Assembly (NCBI GenBank): GCA_964598765.1
Contig: CAZRCZ010000009.1
Location: 98,824-162,823, forward strand
Source of the DNA: CAZRCZ01 sp964598765
GTDB lineage: Bacteria > Sumerlaeota > Sumerlaeia > MVZB01 > JAJFLK01
DNA length: 64,000 nt
Direction of reading: 5' to 3'
This document shows, one piece after another, positions 43,862-51,504 of the stretch. Positions within the stretch are counted from its first letter, which is position 1. Each line of letters opens with the position of its first letter. A program made the position numbers and the translations under genes. The notes under the pieces are model-generated. The model was not told the DNA's origin, made no database searches, and worked only from the letters and a program-made list of their open reading frames with translations.

Positions 43862-44745
43862 CGTTTCCGAATTCCCTTCGGCTCCTCGGGCGCAACCTGA
43901 AGTTTCCGCCGAAGGCGCGATTCCAAATCCGCCGTCGCCGGGGTGCTCCGGCGATGGGCGGGAAGGGATTGAAGGGCGGCCAAGGCCTGTTGATAAGCCG
44001 TCAAGGCTTCACGGTTCCGCCCGGCTTGCTCCAAGATTTCCCCGCGTCGCGCAAGCCAAGTCTCCTTGCGCGGCGATTGAGCCGTGATCGCGTCCAAACG
44101 ATTCAAGGCCGATCCATAGTTCTTTTTTTTCAATTCCAGTTCCATGGCGCGAAGCTCCAACGCAACGGCCGGACCCAATTTCTTCAATCCTTCGTCGAGT
44201 CCGCGCAGGGCTTCGTCAAGGCGGTCGTCTCCCTGATCCAACTGGGCTTGGGCGCGCTCCAGATAAAATTCCGGCGTCGGTTCGCGGGAAAGGGAGATGG
44301 CCTCGGTGAACTCCCCGGCGGATTCGGATTTGCGCCCTTGCTTGAACAGAATTCGGGCGCGGGTGAGCCGCGCCTCGGCGTGGTTCGGATGGCGCGAGAG
44401 AACACGCTCAACCGCCTCCCGCGCCTCGTCGGATTTCCCCGCGCCGAGAAGCGCTTTGGCGCGAAGAAGCTCCGCCGAATCCAGCTTGGAATCAAGTTGC
44501 AACACCCGATCCAAGTCGGCCAAAGCCAAATCATATTCATTGCGGAAAAAATGCAATTCCCCGCGCTTGAGGTAAAGGTCGGCGTTCCTCGGATCGCGCC
44601 CGATCAATTGCGTCAATGCTTCAATGCGGACCTGCTCGTCTTCGTGTCCAAAAGCCGGGGAAAAAGGAAAAACAAGGGAAGCAAAGATTACGAAAACTGA
44701 AATCGGGAAACGAATTTTGCTTCCTCGTCCGGAATTAAATCTCAT
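43858..44745 (-). CDS. Exported TPR-repeat protein
   Basis: 295 residues. The signal peptide (FPISVFVIFASLVFPFSPAFG) predicts export. At least five TPR units follow (ADLYLKRGELHFFRNEYDLA, AELLRAKALLGAGKSDEARE, NREALTAYQQALAALQ). First gene of the minus-strand TPR-ankyrin-PIN unit; its stop overlaps the ankyrin start by four bases. Both neighbours are interaction-repeat proteins, so a shared envelope complex is possible. Confidence 0.88.
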   Translation of the reverse strand: MRFNSGRGSKIRFPISVFVIFASLVFPFSPAFGHEDEQVRIEALTQLIGRDPRNADLYLKRGELHFFRNEYDLALADLDRVLQLDSKLDSAELLRAKALLGAGKSDEAREAVERVLSRHPNHAEARLTRARILFKQGRKSESAGEFTEAISLSREPTPEFYLERAQAQLDQGDDRLDEALRGLDEGLKKLGPAVALELRAMELELKKKNYGSALNRLDAITAQSPRKETWLARRGEILEQAGRNREALTAYQQALAALQSLPAHRRSTPATADLESRLRRKLQVAPEEPKGIRKR

Positions 44746-44859
44746 GTTCGTCGTCCGCCGTTTGTCCCTTCCATCCTAGGGCAGAGAATTCCAAGTGTCC
44801 AGTTGGGTTTGAATCCGAGCAGTGGGCGAAGGGGCGCGTTCCAGCGATTGAGCCTTGTC

Positions 44860-44896
44860 CGGGCCGCGACCGTCAGGGAGCGCCCAGCGCGTGTCA
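44860..44896 (+). repeat. Dispersed repeat A, copy 3, abutting the transposon
   Basis: CCGCGACCGTCAGGGAGCGC then CCAGCGCGTGTC, matching copy 2 at 24821-24863 over about 33 bases. The copy ends within a few bases of the left transposon end at 44902, so the element inserted at or beside repeat A. Confidence 0.75.
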
Positions 44897-44914
44897 ATAT
44901 TGGGTCGTGGCCTA

Positions 44915-45865
44915 TTAGAGTGTTGCTGTAAGAACTTCCTCCACGGTCCAAACATGATCGGTTAAATGGCTCTGCATAGCGGGAGTTGCCTTTAGGCTCC
45001 CGTGAACCCAGCAAAAATTATAGAAGCAAAAGTGCCAAGCGAGAGCCGCTTTGAGGTTTTCCCACTTTTTGCTGAAACACGGGGTCATGCGGGCAAGGCG
45101 TTTGACAAAATGCCGGATGGTCAAATTCGCCCGTTCGATATGGCTCGTGCAGATTTTCTTCCAATCTGGATTTCCAAAATGGACGCGCTTTTTTACCGAT
45201 ACTACATGCGAACCAGCGAAACGATTTTCTTCGCGGGTTGCCCATTCCGCATAATGCTTTTCCGCCGAACCGTAATCGGCTTTCGCGCCCAAGCACTGGG
45301 TCACGGTTTCCCCGTAGCCTTTCCATGCGTCCGTTGAGATTTGGAAGCGGTTGGCTGTTACAAGATTGAGTTTGTTTAGGAATTGGACCGCGTGTTCCTT
45401 GTTTCGCTCCCCAAGATGCCAAGACAGGATCAGCTTGGAATTGCGCTCAATCCCGATGAAGACGTAAGCATCCCCGACCAGCGGATTTTCGATTCCAAGT
45501 TTCGATTTGGTTCTTTTCTTCATCCCGACAAAGCCCCAAAGTTCGTCAACTTGCACGTCTTGGACGGGCACGTTGAAAATGCGTTCCTCCATGAACCGCT
45601 CGCATTGCTTCCCGACGTGGACCAGCAATCGGCAAATCGTGTCCCGATGCAATCCGGTCAGGCGCGAGATGGAGCGCAACCCGCTCCCTTCGGCCAGCAT
45701 TTTCAAGGCGATAACGGCCTTGTCTTGGGGAATCCGCATATCGCCCAAGGGTTTTTCCCGTTCCTCAAGAAAGGTCCGGTTGCAGTTCCGGCAACGGAAC
45801 CTCTGATTTCCCCCACGGTCGCGCCCATGCCGCTTGGCGTGAGCTTCGCAATAACAGCACATCAT
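44915..45865 (-). CDS. IS1-family-like transposase (single ORF with zinc finger)
   Basis: 316 residues from the ATG at 45865 (MMCCYCEAHAKRHGRDRGG). The N-terminal InsA-like zinc finger uses CCYC and FRCRNCNRTF; an HTH (GLRSISRLTGLHRDTICRLL) follows. DDE residues: VQVDELWGFVG, QISTDAWKGYGE, and the Glu in SHIERANLTIRHFVKRLARM, the IS1 pattern. Unlike IS1 of enterics there is no frameshift between insA and insB. The stop codon is inside the left terminal repeat. Catalytic residues are intact, so the element may be active. Confidence 0.92.
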   Translation of the reverse strand: MMCCYCEAHAKRHGRDRGGNQRFRCRNCNRTFLEEREKPLGDMRIPQDKAVIALKMLAEGSGLRSISRLTGLHRDTICRLLVHVGKQCERFMEERIFNVPVQDVQVDELWGFVGMKKRTKSKLGIENPLVGDAYVFIGIERNSKLILSWHLGERNKEHAVQFLNKLNLVTANRFQISTDAWKGYGETVTQCLGAKADYGSAEKHYAEWATREENRFAGSHVVSVKKRVHFGNPDWKKICTSHIERANLTIRHFVKRLARMTPCFSKKWENLKAALAWHFCFYNFCWVHGSLKATPAMQSHLTDHVWTVEEVLTATL

Positions 45866-45987
45866 TTTGCTTGCCTCCAGTGAGGCCGAGGCGTAAGATT
45901 GTGCTTGTAAGGGGCACTCTTGACGGCTTCGGCCCGATAGAATGTTCTGAGCCGGAAGCTCCAACTTCCGGCTCCGTTTTAAGTGGG

Positions 45988-46079
45988 CGGCGGGTAAGGG
46001 AATCGAACCCTTTCACGTTGCTCCAACAACGCGGCCAGCGATTGTAAGTCGCGCCCTTTGACCAATCAGGCAACCCGCC
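45988..46079 (-). tRNA. Class II tRNA, Tyr-like body with anticodon TAC
   Basis: Acceptor GGCGGGT/ACCCGCC pairs perfectly (46079-46073 with 45995-45989). The D arm has CCT/AGG and the tRNA-Tyr-like GGTCAAAGGG. The T arm AAGGGTTCGATTCCCTT is perfect. A long variable arm has CGTTG/CAACG. The anticodon arm GCGACTTACAATCGC has a 7-base loop CTTACAA, so positions 34-36 are TAC (Val codon GUA), with one C:T mismatch at 27-43. The arm is palindromic in its stem; reversed, its loop would be TTGTAAG with the Tyr anticodon GTA. The base after the acceptor is G followed by CCCA, so NCCA is not cleanly encoded. Amino-acid identity is uncertain. Confidence 0.8.
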
Positions 46080-46155
46080 TTGGTTTGTTGAAAATTGGCC
46101 GCCTTGCCATCGGGTCGAGGGTGAACACGATCCCCGATGACTTGCTCTTTGAGCG

Positions 46156-46199
46156 TTGAACGCCTCGCTACGCGGCGGCCCGCCCGTAGCGAGGCTCAA
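46156..46199. terminator. Strong hairpin between cargo gene and tRNA
   Basis: GCCTCGCTACG (46162-46172) pairs perfectly with CGTAGCGAGGC (46185-46195) around a GC loop, extended by TTGA/TCAA outside. It may end the DUF5343 transcript; there is no T run, so it may instead be a processing or repeat structure. Confidence 0.5.
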
Positions 46200-46236
46200 T
46201 CGTGTCCTCCGAACTTGTCTTTTTCCGTTCAACATT

Positions 46237-46977
46237 TTACTTATTCTCCGATTCCGATTTCTCGTGGTTATTCATAAGATCAACCAGCTGAAAGACGAAT
46301 GCTCGATCTTTCGTTCCTAAAGACAAGAATTTGGCCGTCGCCGTTAATCTTAGCGTTCCGCCAGTTGGCAATTTAATTTCCTTGGATTCCGAACCTTCCG
46401 TTTGCTCATGCGCTTGTTCGTGTTCCAAGCCCTGAGTTCTAGGGATTGTAGGTTTTGATCTGCGACGCCGCCTTACTACAGAAGATTGTCCATTTGCATC
46501 TCGTGTCTGTCTGCCCAAAAGAGGAGAAAGTTCCATTCCGGCATATTTCGCCGCCTTCAAGAAAAAGCCAACGCTCTTTACCCTCGTCGCTCCGGTTGCG
46601 CCCGTCTTCTCGATTTCTTCGCCAATTTGGGCTGGAGATGCCTTTGCCAAATTGAGTTGCACCAAAGTAGGGTAGTGCTCCTGAATTATAGCCTTAATCA
46701 ATTTCTTCCGTTCGTTTTCGTCCGCCTTCCAAAGTCCCTTCAATGCATCCGAGGGTTGTCCGTGATCGTCGCATAGATCAAGAAATCTATACGACGTTAA
46801 AAGTTGGTTGACAACTCCACCGGACTGTCCCTGAAAAACCGACCGATCTATGCGGTTCGGATGAGTGCTGGCCAATCCCGTAATCGTATTGATGAACGTG
46901 GTGAACGAAACATACGGAGCAATTCTTTTTTGCTTTTTTTCTTCGCTTTTTTGATCTTCATTTTTTAAGGAACACAT
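46237..46977 (-). CDS. DUF5343-like protein carried by the transposon
   Basis: 246 residues from the ATG at 46977, with AGGAGG nine bases upstream; the frame extends to 47037 but upstream lies in the promoter. APYVSFTTFINTITGL, PNRIDRSVFQGQSGGVVNQL, and SYRFLDLCDDHGQPSDALKG match the helical winged-helix-like DUF5343 pattern. The C-terminal part is charged and low-complexity (VVRRRRRSKPTIPRTQG), then EIKLPTGGTLRLTATAKFLS. Base composition is much more AT-rich than the chromosome, as expected of transferred DNA. Function unknown; the protein may be DNA-binding. Confidence 0.65.
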   Translation of the reverse strand: MCSLKNEDQKSEEKKQKRIAPYVSFTTFINTITGLASTHPNRIDRSVFQGQSGGVVNQLLTSYRFLDLCDDHGQPSDALKGLWKADENERKKLIKAIIQEHYPTLVQLNLAKASPAQIGEEIEKTGATGATRVKSVGFFLKAAKYAGMELSPLLGRQTRDANGQSSVVRRRRRSKPTIPRTQGLEHEQAHEQTEGSESKEIKLPTGGTLRLTATAKFLSLGTKDRAFVFQLVDLMNNHEKSESENK

Positions 46978-46986
46978 AGTGGTATT

Positions 46987-47031
46987 CCTCCTTTCTGCCG
47001 AAGATAATACCACAATGAATTCCGGTGTCAA
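46987..47031 (-). promoter_or_regulatory. Near-consensus promoter and Shine-Dalgarno of the DUF5343-like gene
   Basis: On the minus strand TTGACA (47031-47026), a 16-base spacer and TATTAT (47009-47004), then AGGAGG (46992-46987). TGGTATT occurs three times around this region (TTTTGGTATTGACA and TGTGGTATTATC), which could be a regulatory repeat. Confidence 0.65.
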
Positions 47032-47170
47032 TACCAAAATTAGATTTTTTAGAATTCATTCCAGAATATGGCTCGCTGAGAATCTGGAGGTGGCGGCCTT
47101 ATTCTAAATTAAAAAACTTGAATTTGTATACTGATTCAGCCACACACTCTTAGGCCACGACCCAATATTG

Positions 47171-47416
47171 CTTTCAACGCTCGCTCACGCTCGCGGCCCG
47201 ATTGGCTCAATTGCCGCCGACTCGAATCGAAACGAGCGCCGTTCAGAGCCTTTGACAAATGGATGTGGCCGTAACCATCGGGCGAGCCAACGGCTCGCCC
47301 CACCCCGCCGATTTTGCGCTCAGTAGGGGCGACCCGGCGGGTCGCCCAAAGACACCGGGTTATCTTCCGGCGAAACACAAACCCGATCCATCGCATTTAC
47401 CAGACTTTGAATTGCT
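47171..47416. repeat. Gene-free region with two GC-rich palindromes
   Basis: GGGCGAGCCAACGGCTCGCC (47280-47300) and GGGCGACCCGGCGGGTCGCC (47327-47347) are near-identical hairpins 26 bases apart, of the extragenic palindrome type. No gene visible. It lies between the transposon and the 47417-48490 membrane-protein gene. Confidence 0.6.
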
Positions 47417-48490
47417 CTATTCCTGATCGCGCGCAAGTTTCATGAACGCTTTGTGCAGGTTCCCCTCCGACGCCTTGAGGGTCTTGCGGATGAATCGCAG
47501 TTGGATGGGAATGGAGGTGGCGAGGAGAATTGCGAGGGAAAGGATAAACAGAAAGGCAGATTTGTCCACAGATGGGATTTGTCTGTAAAGCACGAACCAT
47601 AGGCCGATAAAAGTCGGCATCACCATTCCCGGCATGTAAGATACAAGGAGAGCCGTGGTCAAATCCGTAAATACGTTTTCGAACCGCCTTCGAGTCAACG
47701 CATGCAAATGGACGCTCTCGGCGGCACGCTTGAGAATGCATGACATTTTCATGGCGGAGATGAAAGGGGCTTCGGCAAAGGCGAATATGAGCAGACATGC
47801 TCCCACCGCCAAATATGCGCTGAAAGCTGGGAGGTAGAAGCTTTCGGATGAGATGAATAGACCAACGGAAATGGCAAGGATGAGTAGATAGATCGCCACG
47901 ACTGATAGACAAACGGTTGAGGTTTTTAGTTCCCGATGGAGAAGCACAATGAAGGTGGCCTTGTCAAATTCAATGGGATTCATCGGTGCAAGACAGAGTT
48001 CCGTGGCCCAATGTTCTCGGTGAGCGCGGCGATCAAAGCAGGCCATTCTCGTAATTCCGTCGGCTCCCAGAAAGTTCATCAGAGATGTTTGGTAGAGAAC
48101 CAGATACCAGATGAAGCCGTAAGCTGAGATAAAGATGCCGAATCCAAACGCGAGAACGTGAAAAGTAAAGGATACGAATGGGACATTTTCTACCGGCATG
48201 AGGAGGTCCCAACCGATGTATGCGAAAGCGAAGCCAAGGAGGATGAAAAAATGCGGCAAAAGCACAATGGCGAGCCAAAGACGGATCATCCTCATGCCCC
48301 AAATACTCCAAACCATCCCAAATTCATTCGGCCAAGGTGAAATCCAGCGTGGAAGCCATTTTGTCCTCCGGATGAATCTCTGGCCGCTCCAGCGCAGATA
48401 GAGTGGGTTCTCCGCGAGGTCGGAGAGATCGGAATAGAACCATTTTGCCCAAAAGGGGATTTTGACCGGCGGCGGAGAGGAAGAGGGCAT
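47417..48490 (-). CDS. Multi-pass membrane protein of unknown function
   Basis: 357 residues from the ATG at 48490 (MPSSSPPPVKIPFWAKWFYS). Six to seven hydrophobic helices are visible, e.g. WLAIVLLPHFFILLGFAFAY, and FILSLAILLATSIPIQLRF. A central soluble segment (FDRRAHREHWATELCLAPMN) lies between them. I recognise no family. Its base composition is less GC-rich than neighbours. Confidence 0.65.
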   Translation of the reverse strand: MPSSSPPPVKIPFWAKWFYSDLSDLAENPLYLRWSGQRFIRRTKWLPRWISPWPNEFGMVWSIWGMRMIRLWLAIVLLPHFFILLGFAFAYIGWDLLMPVENVPFVSFTFHVLAFGFGIFISAYGFIWYLVLYQTSLMNFLGADGITRMACFDRRAHREHWATELCLAPMNPIEFDKATFIVLLHRELKTSTVCLSVVAIYLLILAISVGLFISSESFYLPAFSAYLAVGACLLIFAFAEAPFISAMKMSCILKRAAESVHLHALTRRRFENVFTDLTTALLVSYMPGMVMPTFIGLWFVLYRQIPSVDKSAFLFILSLAILLATSIPIQLRFIRKTLKASEGNLHKAFMKLARDQE

Positions 48491-48769
48491 GAAGGACGCC
48501 TTGATTCGGCGAAGATATTTTGGCCGGTCGGAATTCACAATTGTTATATTCCAGAATCCGGTCGCGGACAAGCCGCGTTGAACCGCTCTCGAAACCGCGC
48601 GGGGTCTTCTTCTCTCATGGTTCAAGCTTCGGGCGAGTCCGCGCAATCCGTGAAATCGGGGGCTTCTTCGATCCCTTCCATCCTTGCCACTGCCCTCGCT
48701 CTATGGTTTCATAATCCCCGCAAACAAGATTCGCCGACCGGCAACGGAGCCGACAAGGGAGATGAAGCC

Positions 48770-49663
48770 ATGAAAATCCTGCGCACCCCGGATGAACGAT
48801 TCGCCAACTTGGCCGGATTTCCCTTCGCGCCCCATTACGCGGAAGTCGGCCAAGGATTGCGGATGCACTACGTTGATGAGGGGAAGGGGGACCCGATTCT
48901 TTGTCTCCACGGCGAGCCGTCGTGGTCGTATCTCTACCGCAAAATGATTCCGATTCTTGCGACGTTCGGGCGGGTCGTCGCGCCGGACTTGATCGGTTTC
49001 GGACGCTCCGACAAACCCGCCGACAGGGACGATTACACCTACGCCCTGCATCACGACGCGCTGGTCGGATTCATTAAGGCGCTCGATCTCAAACGCATCA
49101 CGCTGGTTTGTCAGGATTGGGGGGGATTGCTCGGTTTGCCGATTGCAACCGAATTGCCGGATCGTTTCGCGCGGCTGGTCATCATGAACACCGGACTTCC
49201 GACCGGAGAGGAAAAACCGACGCCCGGGTTCATGGCTTGGCGCAACGCCGCCGAAAAAATGACCGACATGGACGTCGGGCGCGTGATCCAGAGCGGATGC
49301 GTGAGCAAGCTGACGCCCGAAATCCTCGCGGGCTACAACGCGCCGTTTCCCGACTTGAGCTATAAATCGGGCGCGCACAAGTTTCCGTTATTGGTTCCGA
49401 TTTCCACCGATTCCGAGGCGTCGCCGACGATGCGGCGCGCGCGCGACGAAATGAAAAAATGGACCAAACCCACGCTCATCATGTTTTCCGACAAGGACCC
49501 GGTGACGGCGGGAGGCGACAAGGGTTTCCGCAAGAACATCCCCTCGGCGATCGAGGAATCGGAGATCGTCATCCGCGACGCGGGGCATTTCCTTCAGGAG
49601 GACAAGGGGGAGGAAATCGCGGACCAGATCACGCAATTTTTGGATCGGACGCCGTTTCCGTAG
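48770..49663 (+). CDS. Haloalkane dehalogenase-like alpha/beta hydrolase
   Basis: 297 residues from the ATG at 48770 (MKILRTPDERFANLAGFPF), which matches the DhlA-type start; the longer frame from 48578 is not conserved. LCLHGEPSWSYLYRKMIP is the oxyanion loop. The nucleophile Asp sits in LVCQDWGGLLG with the halide-binding Trp beside it. The acid is probably Asp in MFSDKDPVTAGG and the base His is in RDAGHFLQED. It cleaves carbon-halogen bonds in DhlA/DhmA relatives; the substrate is unknown. Confidence 0.88.
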   Translation: MKILRTPDERFANLAGFPFAPHYAEVGQGLRMHYVDEGKGDPILCLHGEPSWSYLYRKMIPILATFGRVVAPDLIGFGRSDKPADRDDYTYALHHDALVGFIKALDLKRITLVCQDWGGLLGLPIATELPDRFARLVIMNTGLPTGEEKPTPGFMAWRNAAEKMTDMDVGRVIQSGCVSKLTPEILAGYNAPFPDLSYKSGAHKFPLLVPISTDSEASPTMRRARDEMKKWTKPTLIMFSDKDPVTAGGDKGFRKNIPSAIEESEIVIRDAGHFLQEDKGEEIADQITQFLDRTPFP

Positions 49664-49707
49664 GCGAGCGGCCTCGACCATTCCAAACCCAAGGAGGAAA
49701 TCCACCC

Positions 49708-49848
49708 ATGCATCCGCTTGCGTCCCTGATTGGAGTTCTCATTTTCATCGGCATTTTTCTGCTCTGCCGGGAAGTCATGTGTTGGTATTGGAAAGTCAAC
49801 GAGGCCATCGAAATTTTGAAGGAAATTCGGGACAACATCAAACGGTAG
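49708..49848 (+). CDS. 46-residue single-pass membrane protein
   Basis: ATG at 49708 follows AAGGAGGAAATCCACCC, a near-perfect ribosome site. One hydrophobic helix (LASLIGVLIFIGIFLLC) and an amphipathic tail (KVNEAIEILKEIRDNIK). The strong ribosome site supports translation. It lies between the dehalogenase and sulfatase genes on the same strand; function unknown. Confidence 0.7.
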   Translation: MHPLASLIGVLIFIGIFLLCREVMCWYWKVNEAIEILKEIRDNIKR

Positions 49849-49870
49849 TCGTTGCTCTCGCGGTCTTCCC

Positions 49871-51337
49871 ATGATTCGTTATTTTAATCGGTTGAATTTT
49901 CTGCGTTCGACTTTCGTCCTTGTCACGACGTTTTCCTGCGGATGTTTTCTGCCGTTCGGAAAAAATCGAGGGGTCGTGGAATCAAGCCCCGCGGCGAAGC
50001 TGAACGTGCTCTTCATCGTCTCCGACGATTTGAACAACACCTTGGGATGCTACGGCGACCGCGTCGTGAAGTCGCCGAACCTTGACCGGCTCGCCAAACG
50101 GGGCGTGCGATTTGACCGCGCCTATTGCCAGTTCCCGCTCTGCAATCCGAGCCGAGCCTCATTCCTGACCGGCTTGCGTCCGGACCAAACAAAAATTTAC
50201 GACAACCAACTTCACTTCCGAAAGATTCATCCCAAGGTCGTGACGCTTCCGGAACTGTTCCGGCAAAACGGTTATTTCGTTGCGCGTGTGGGGAAACTCT
50301 ATCACTACGGCGTTCCCAACCAAATCGGCACGGACGGTTTGGACGATCCGCAATCGTGGGATCAGGTCGTCAATCCGCGCGGTCGGGACAAGGAGCGCGA
50401 AGACAAAATTTTCAGTCTCGCGCCGCCGGGTTTGGGGGGAACGCTGAGTTGGCGGGCCGATGACGGTACCGACGAGGAGCAAACCGACGGGATCGGCGCG
50501 ACGGAGGCGATTCGCCTTTTGGAACAGAACAAGGACAAGCCATTTTTCCTCGCCGTCGGGTTTTATCGCCCGCACACTCCCTACGTCGCGCCGAAGAAGT
50601 ATTACGATCTTTATCCGCCGGAGAAAATGCCGTTGCCGAAGGAAATCGAAAATGATCGCGACGACATTCCGCCGATTGCGCTCAGCGATCACCCGGAACA
50701 ATTGAAGATGACGGACGCGCAAAAGCGCGAGGCCATCGCCGCCTATCACGCCGCAACCAGTTTCATGGACGCGCAAGCCGGCAGGGTTCTCGACGCGCTG
50801 GATCGGCTGGGATTGGCGGGCAAGACGATTATCGTTTTCACGAGCGATCACGGTTATCTTCTGGGGGAACACAAACTCTGGCAGAAAATGAGTTTGTTCG
50901 AGGAATCGGCGCGGGTTCCGCTCATCATCACCGCGCCGGGGGCGAAGGGACGCGGCAAGGCGTCAGCCGCGCTGACGGAGATGGTTGATCTCTATCCGAC
51001 GCTGGCCGATCTCTGCGGACTTCCCGCGCCTTCCGATTTGGATGGAAAAAGTTTGCGTCCCCAGTTGAACAAGCCGAAAACTCCCGGCAAGGACGCGGTC
51101 CTCACGCAGGTCACGCGCGGCAAAAAGGGGGGACAAGTGATGGGCTACAGCCTCCGCACCGACCGCTGGCGTTATACCGAATGGGACGGTGGCAAGGAGG
51201 GAATCGAACTTTACGATAAAAAGAAAGACCCGCACGAATTCGTCAATCTCGCCCGCGACCCGCGATACGAAAAGACGATGGAGCAACTCAGGCAAAAACT
51301 TGCCGATTTGCGAGCGGCGCACCAACTCGGGAAATAG
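49871..51337 (+). CDS. Type I sulfatase (iduronate-2-sulfatase-like), exported
   Basis: 488 residues. The N terminus has a signal or lipoprotein-like stretch (FVLVTTFSCGCF). The formylglycine motif CNPSRASFLTGLRP (CxPSR) is present, preceded by VLFIVSDDLNNTLGCYGD with metal-binding Asp pairs and followed by FTSDHGYLLGEHKLW. The length and SDDLNNTLG start match iduronate-sulfatase-like enzymes abundant in polysaccharide degraders. It needs a formylglycine-generating enzyme, not in the window. Substrate unknown. Confidence 0.92.
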   Translation: MIRYFNRLNFLRSTFVLVTTFSCGCFLPFGKNRGVVESSPAAKLNVLFIVSDDLNNTLGCYGDRVVKSPNLDRLAKRGVRFDRAYCQFPLCNPSRASFLTGLRPDQTKIYDNQLHFRKIHPKVVTLPELFRQNGYFVARVGKLYHYGVPNQIGTDGLDDPQSWDQVVNPRGRDKEREDKIFSLAPPGLGGTLSWRADDGTDEEQTDGIGATEAIRLLEQNKDKPFFLAVGFYRPHTPYVAPKKYYDLYPPEKMPLPKEIENDRDDIPPIALSDHPEQLKMTDAQKREAIAAYHAATSFMDAQAGRVLDALDRLGLAGKTIIVFTSDHGYLLGEHKLWQKMSLFEESARVPLIITAPGAKGRGKASAALTEMVDLYPTLADLCGLPAPSDLDGKSLRPQLNKPKTPGKDAVLTQVTRGKKGGQVMGYSLRTDRWRYTEWDGGKEGIELYDKKKDPHEFVNLARDPRYEKTMEQLRQKLADLRAAHQLGK

Positions 51338-51340
51338 ATT

Positions 51341-51504
51341 CACCACCAAGTCACTAAGACTCCAAGAAGAAAAAATATGAAATTTCGGATGAACAGAGTT
51401 CCTGATGAAAGAAACCGGTCTATCGGATAGCATTTGGTTTCGAAAATTGGAAACAGACCGCGCTCCCGTTTTGAACTTCTTCTTTGTGCCTTGGTGTCTT
51501 GGTG
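51341..51504. repeat. Second inverted pair of dispersed repeat C
   Basis: Left arm TCACCACCAAGTCACTAAGA (from 51339) and right arm CTTTGTGCCTTGGTGTCTTG (within 51476-51504) are inverted copies, matching the pair at 16094-16175. The right arm runs into the predicted start of the next gene. Confidence 0.75.

Larger units (their letters stand above)
44902..47163. mobile_element. IS1-type transposon with tRNA and DUF5343 cargo, bounded by terminal inverted repeats
   Basis: The left end reads GGGTCGTGGCCTATTAGAGT and the right end, reverse-complemented, GGGTCGTGGCCTAAGAGTGT: 13 perfect bases, then a matching AGAGTGT after a two-base gap. AATATT abuts both ends (44896-44901 and 47164-47169). Being self-complementary, it could be a 6-base target duplication or a continuation of the repeats. 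Inside, all on the minus strand, are a DUF5343-like gene, a hairpin, a class II tRNA gene and the transposase, whose stop lies in the left repeat. At about 2.26 kb it is twice a simple IS1-type element. A degenerate internal end-like sequence at 45917-45936 may mark an older right end. Confidence 0.78.

Noticed and set aside
45917..45936. Possible true right end of a simple IS1-type element
   Set aside because: GGCACTCTTGACGGCTTCGG resembles the end only loosely, while 47151-47163 matches the left end perfectly; kept only as a possible degenerate older end.
47280..47347. CRISPR-like repeats
   Set aside because: Only two hairpins with a 26-base gap, no further units, no cas genes.
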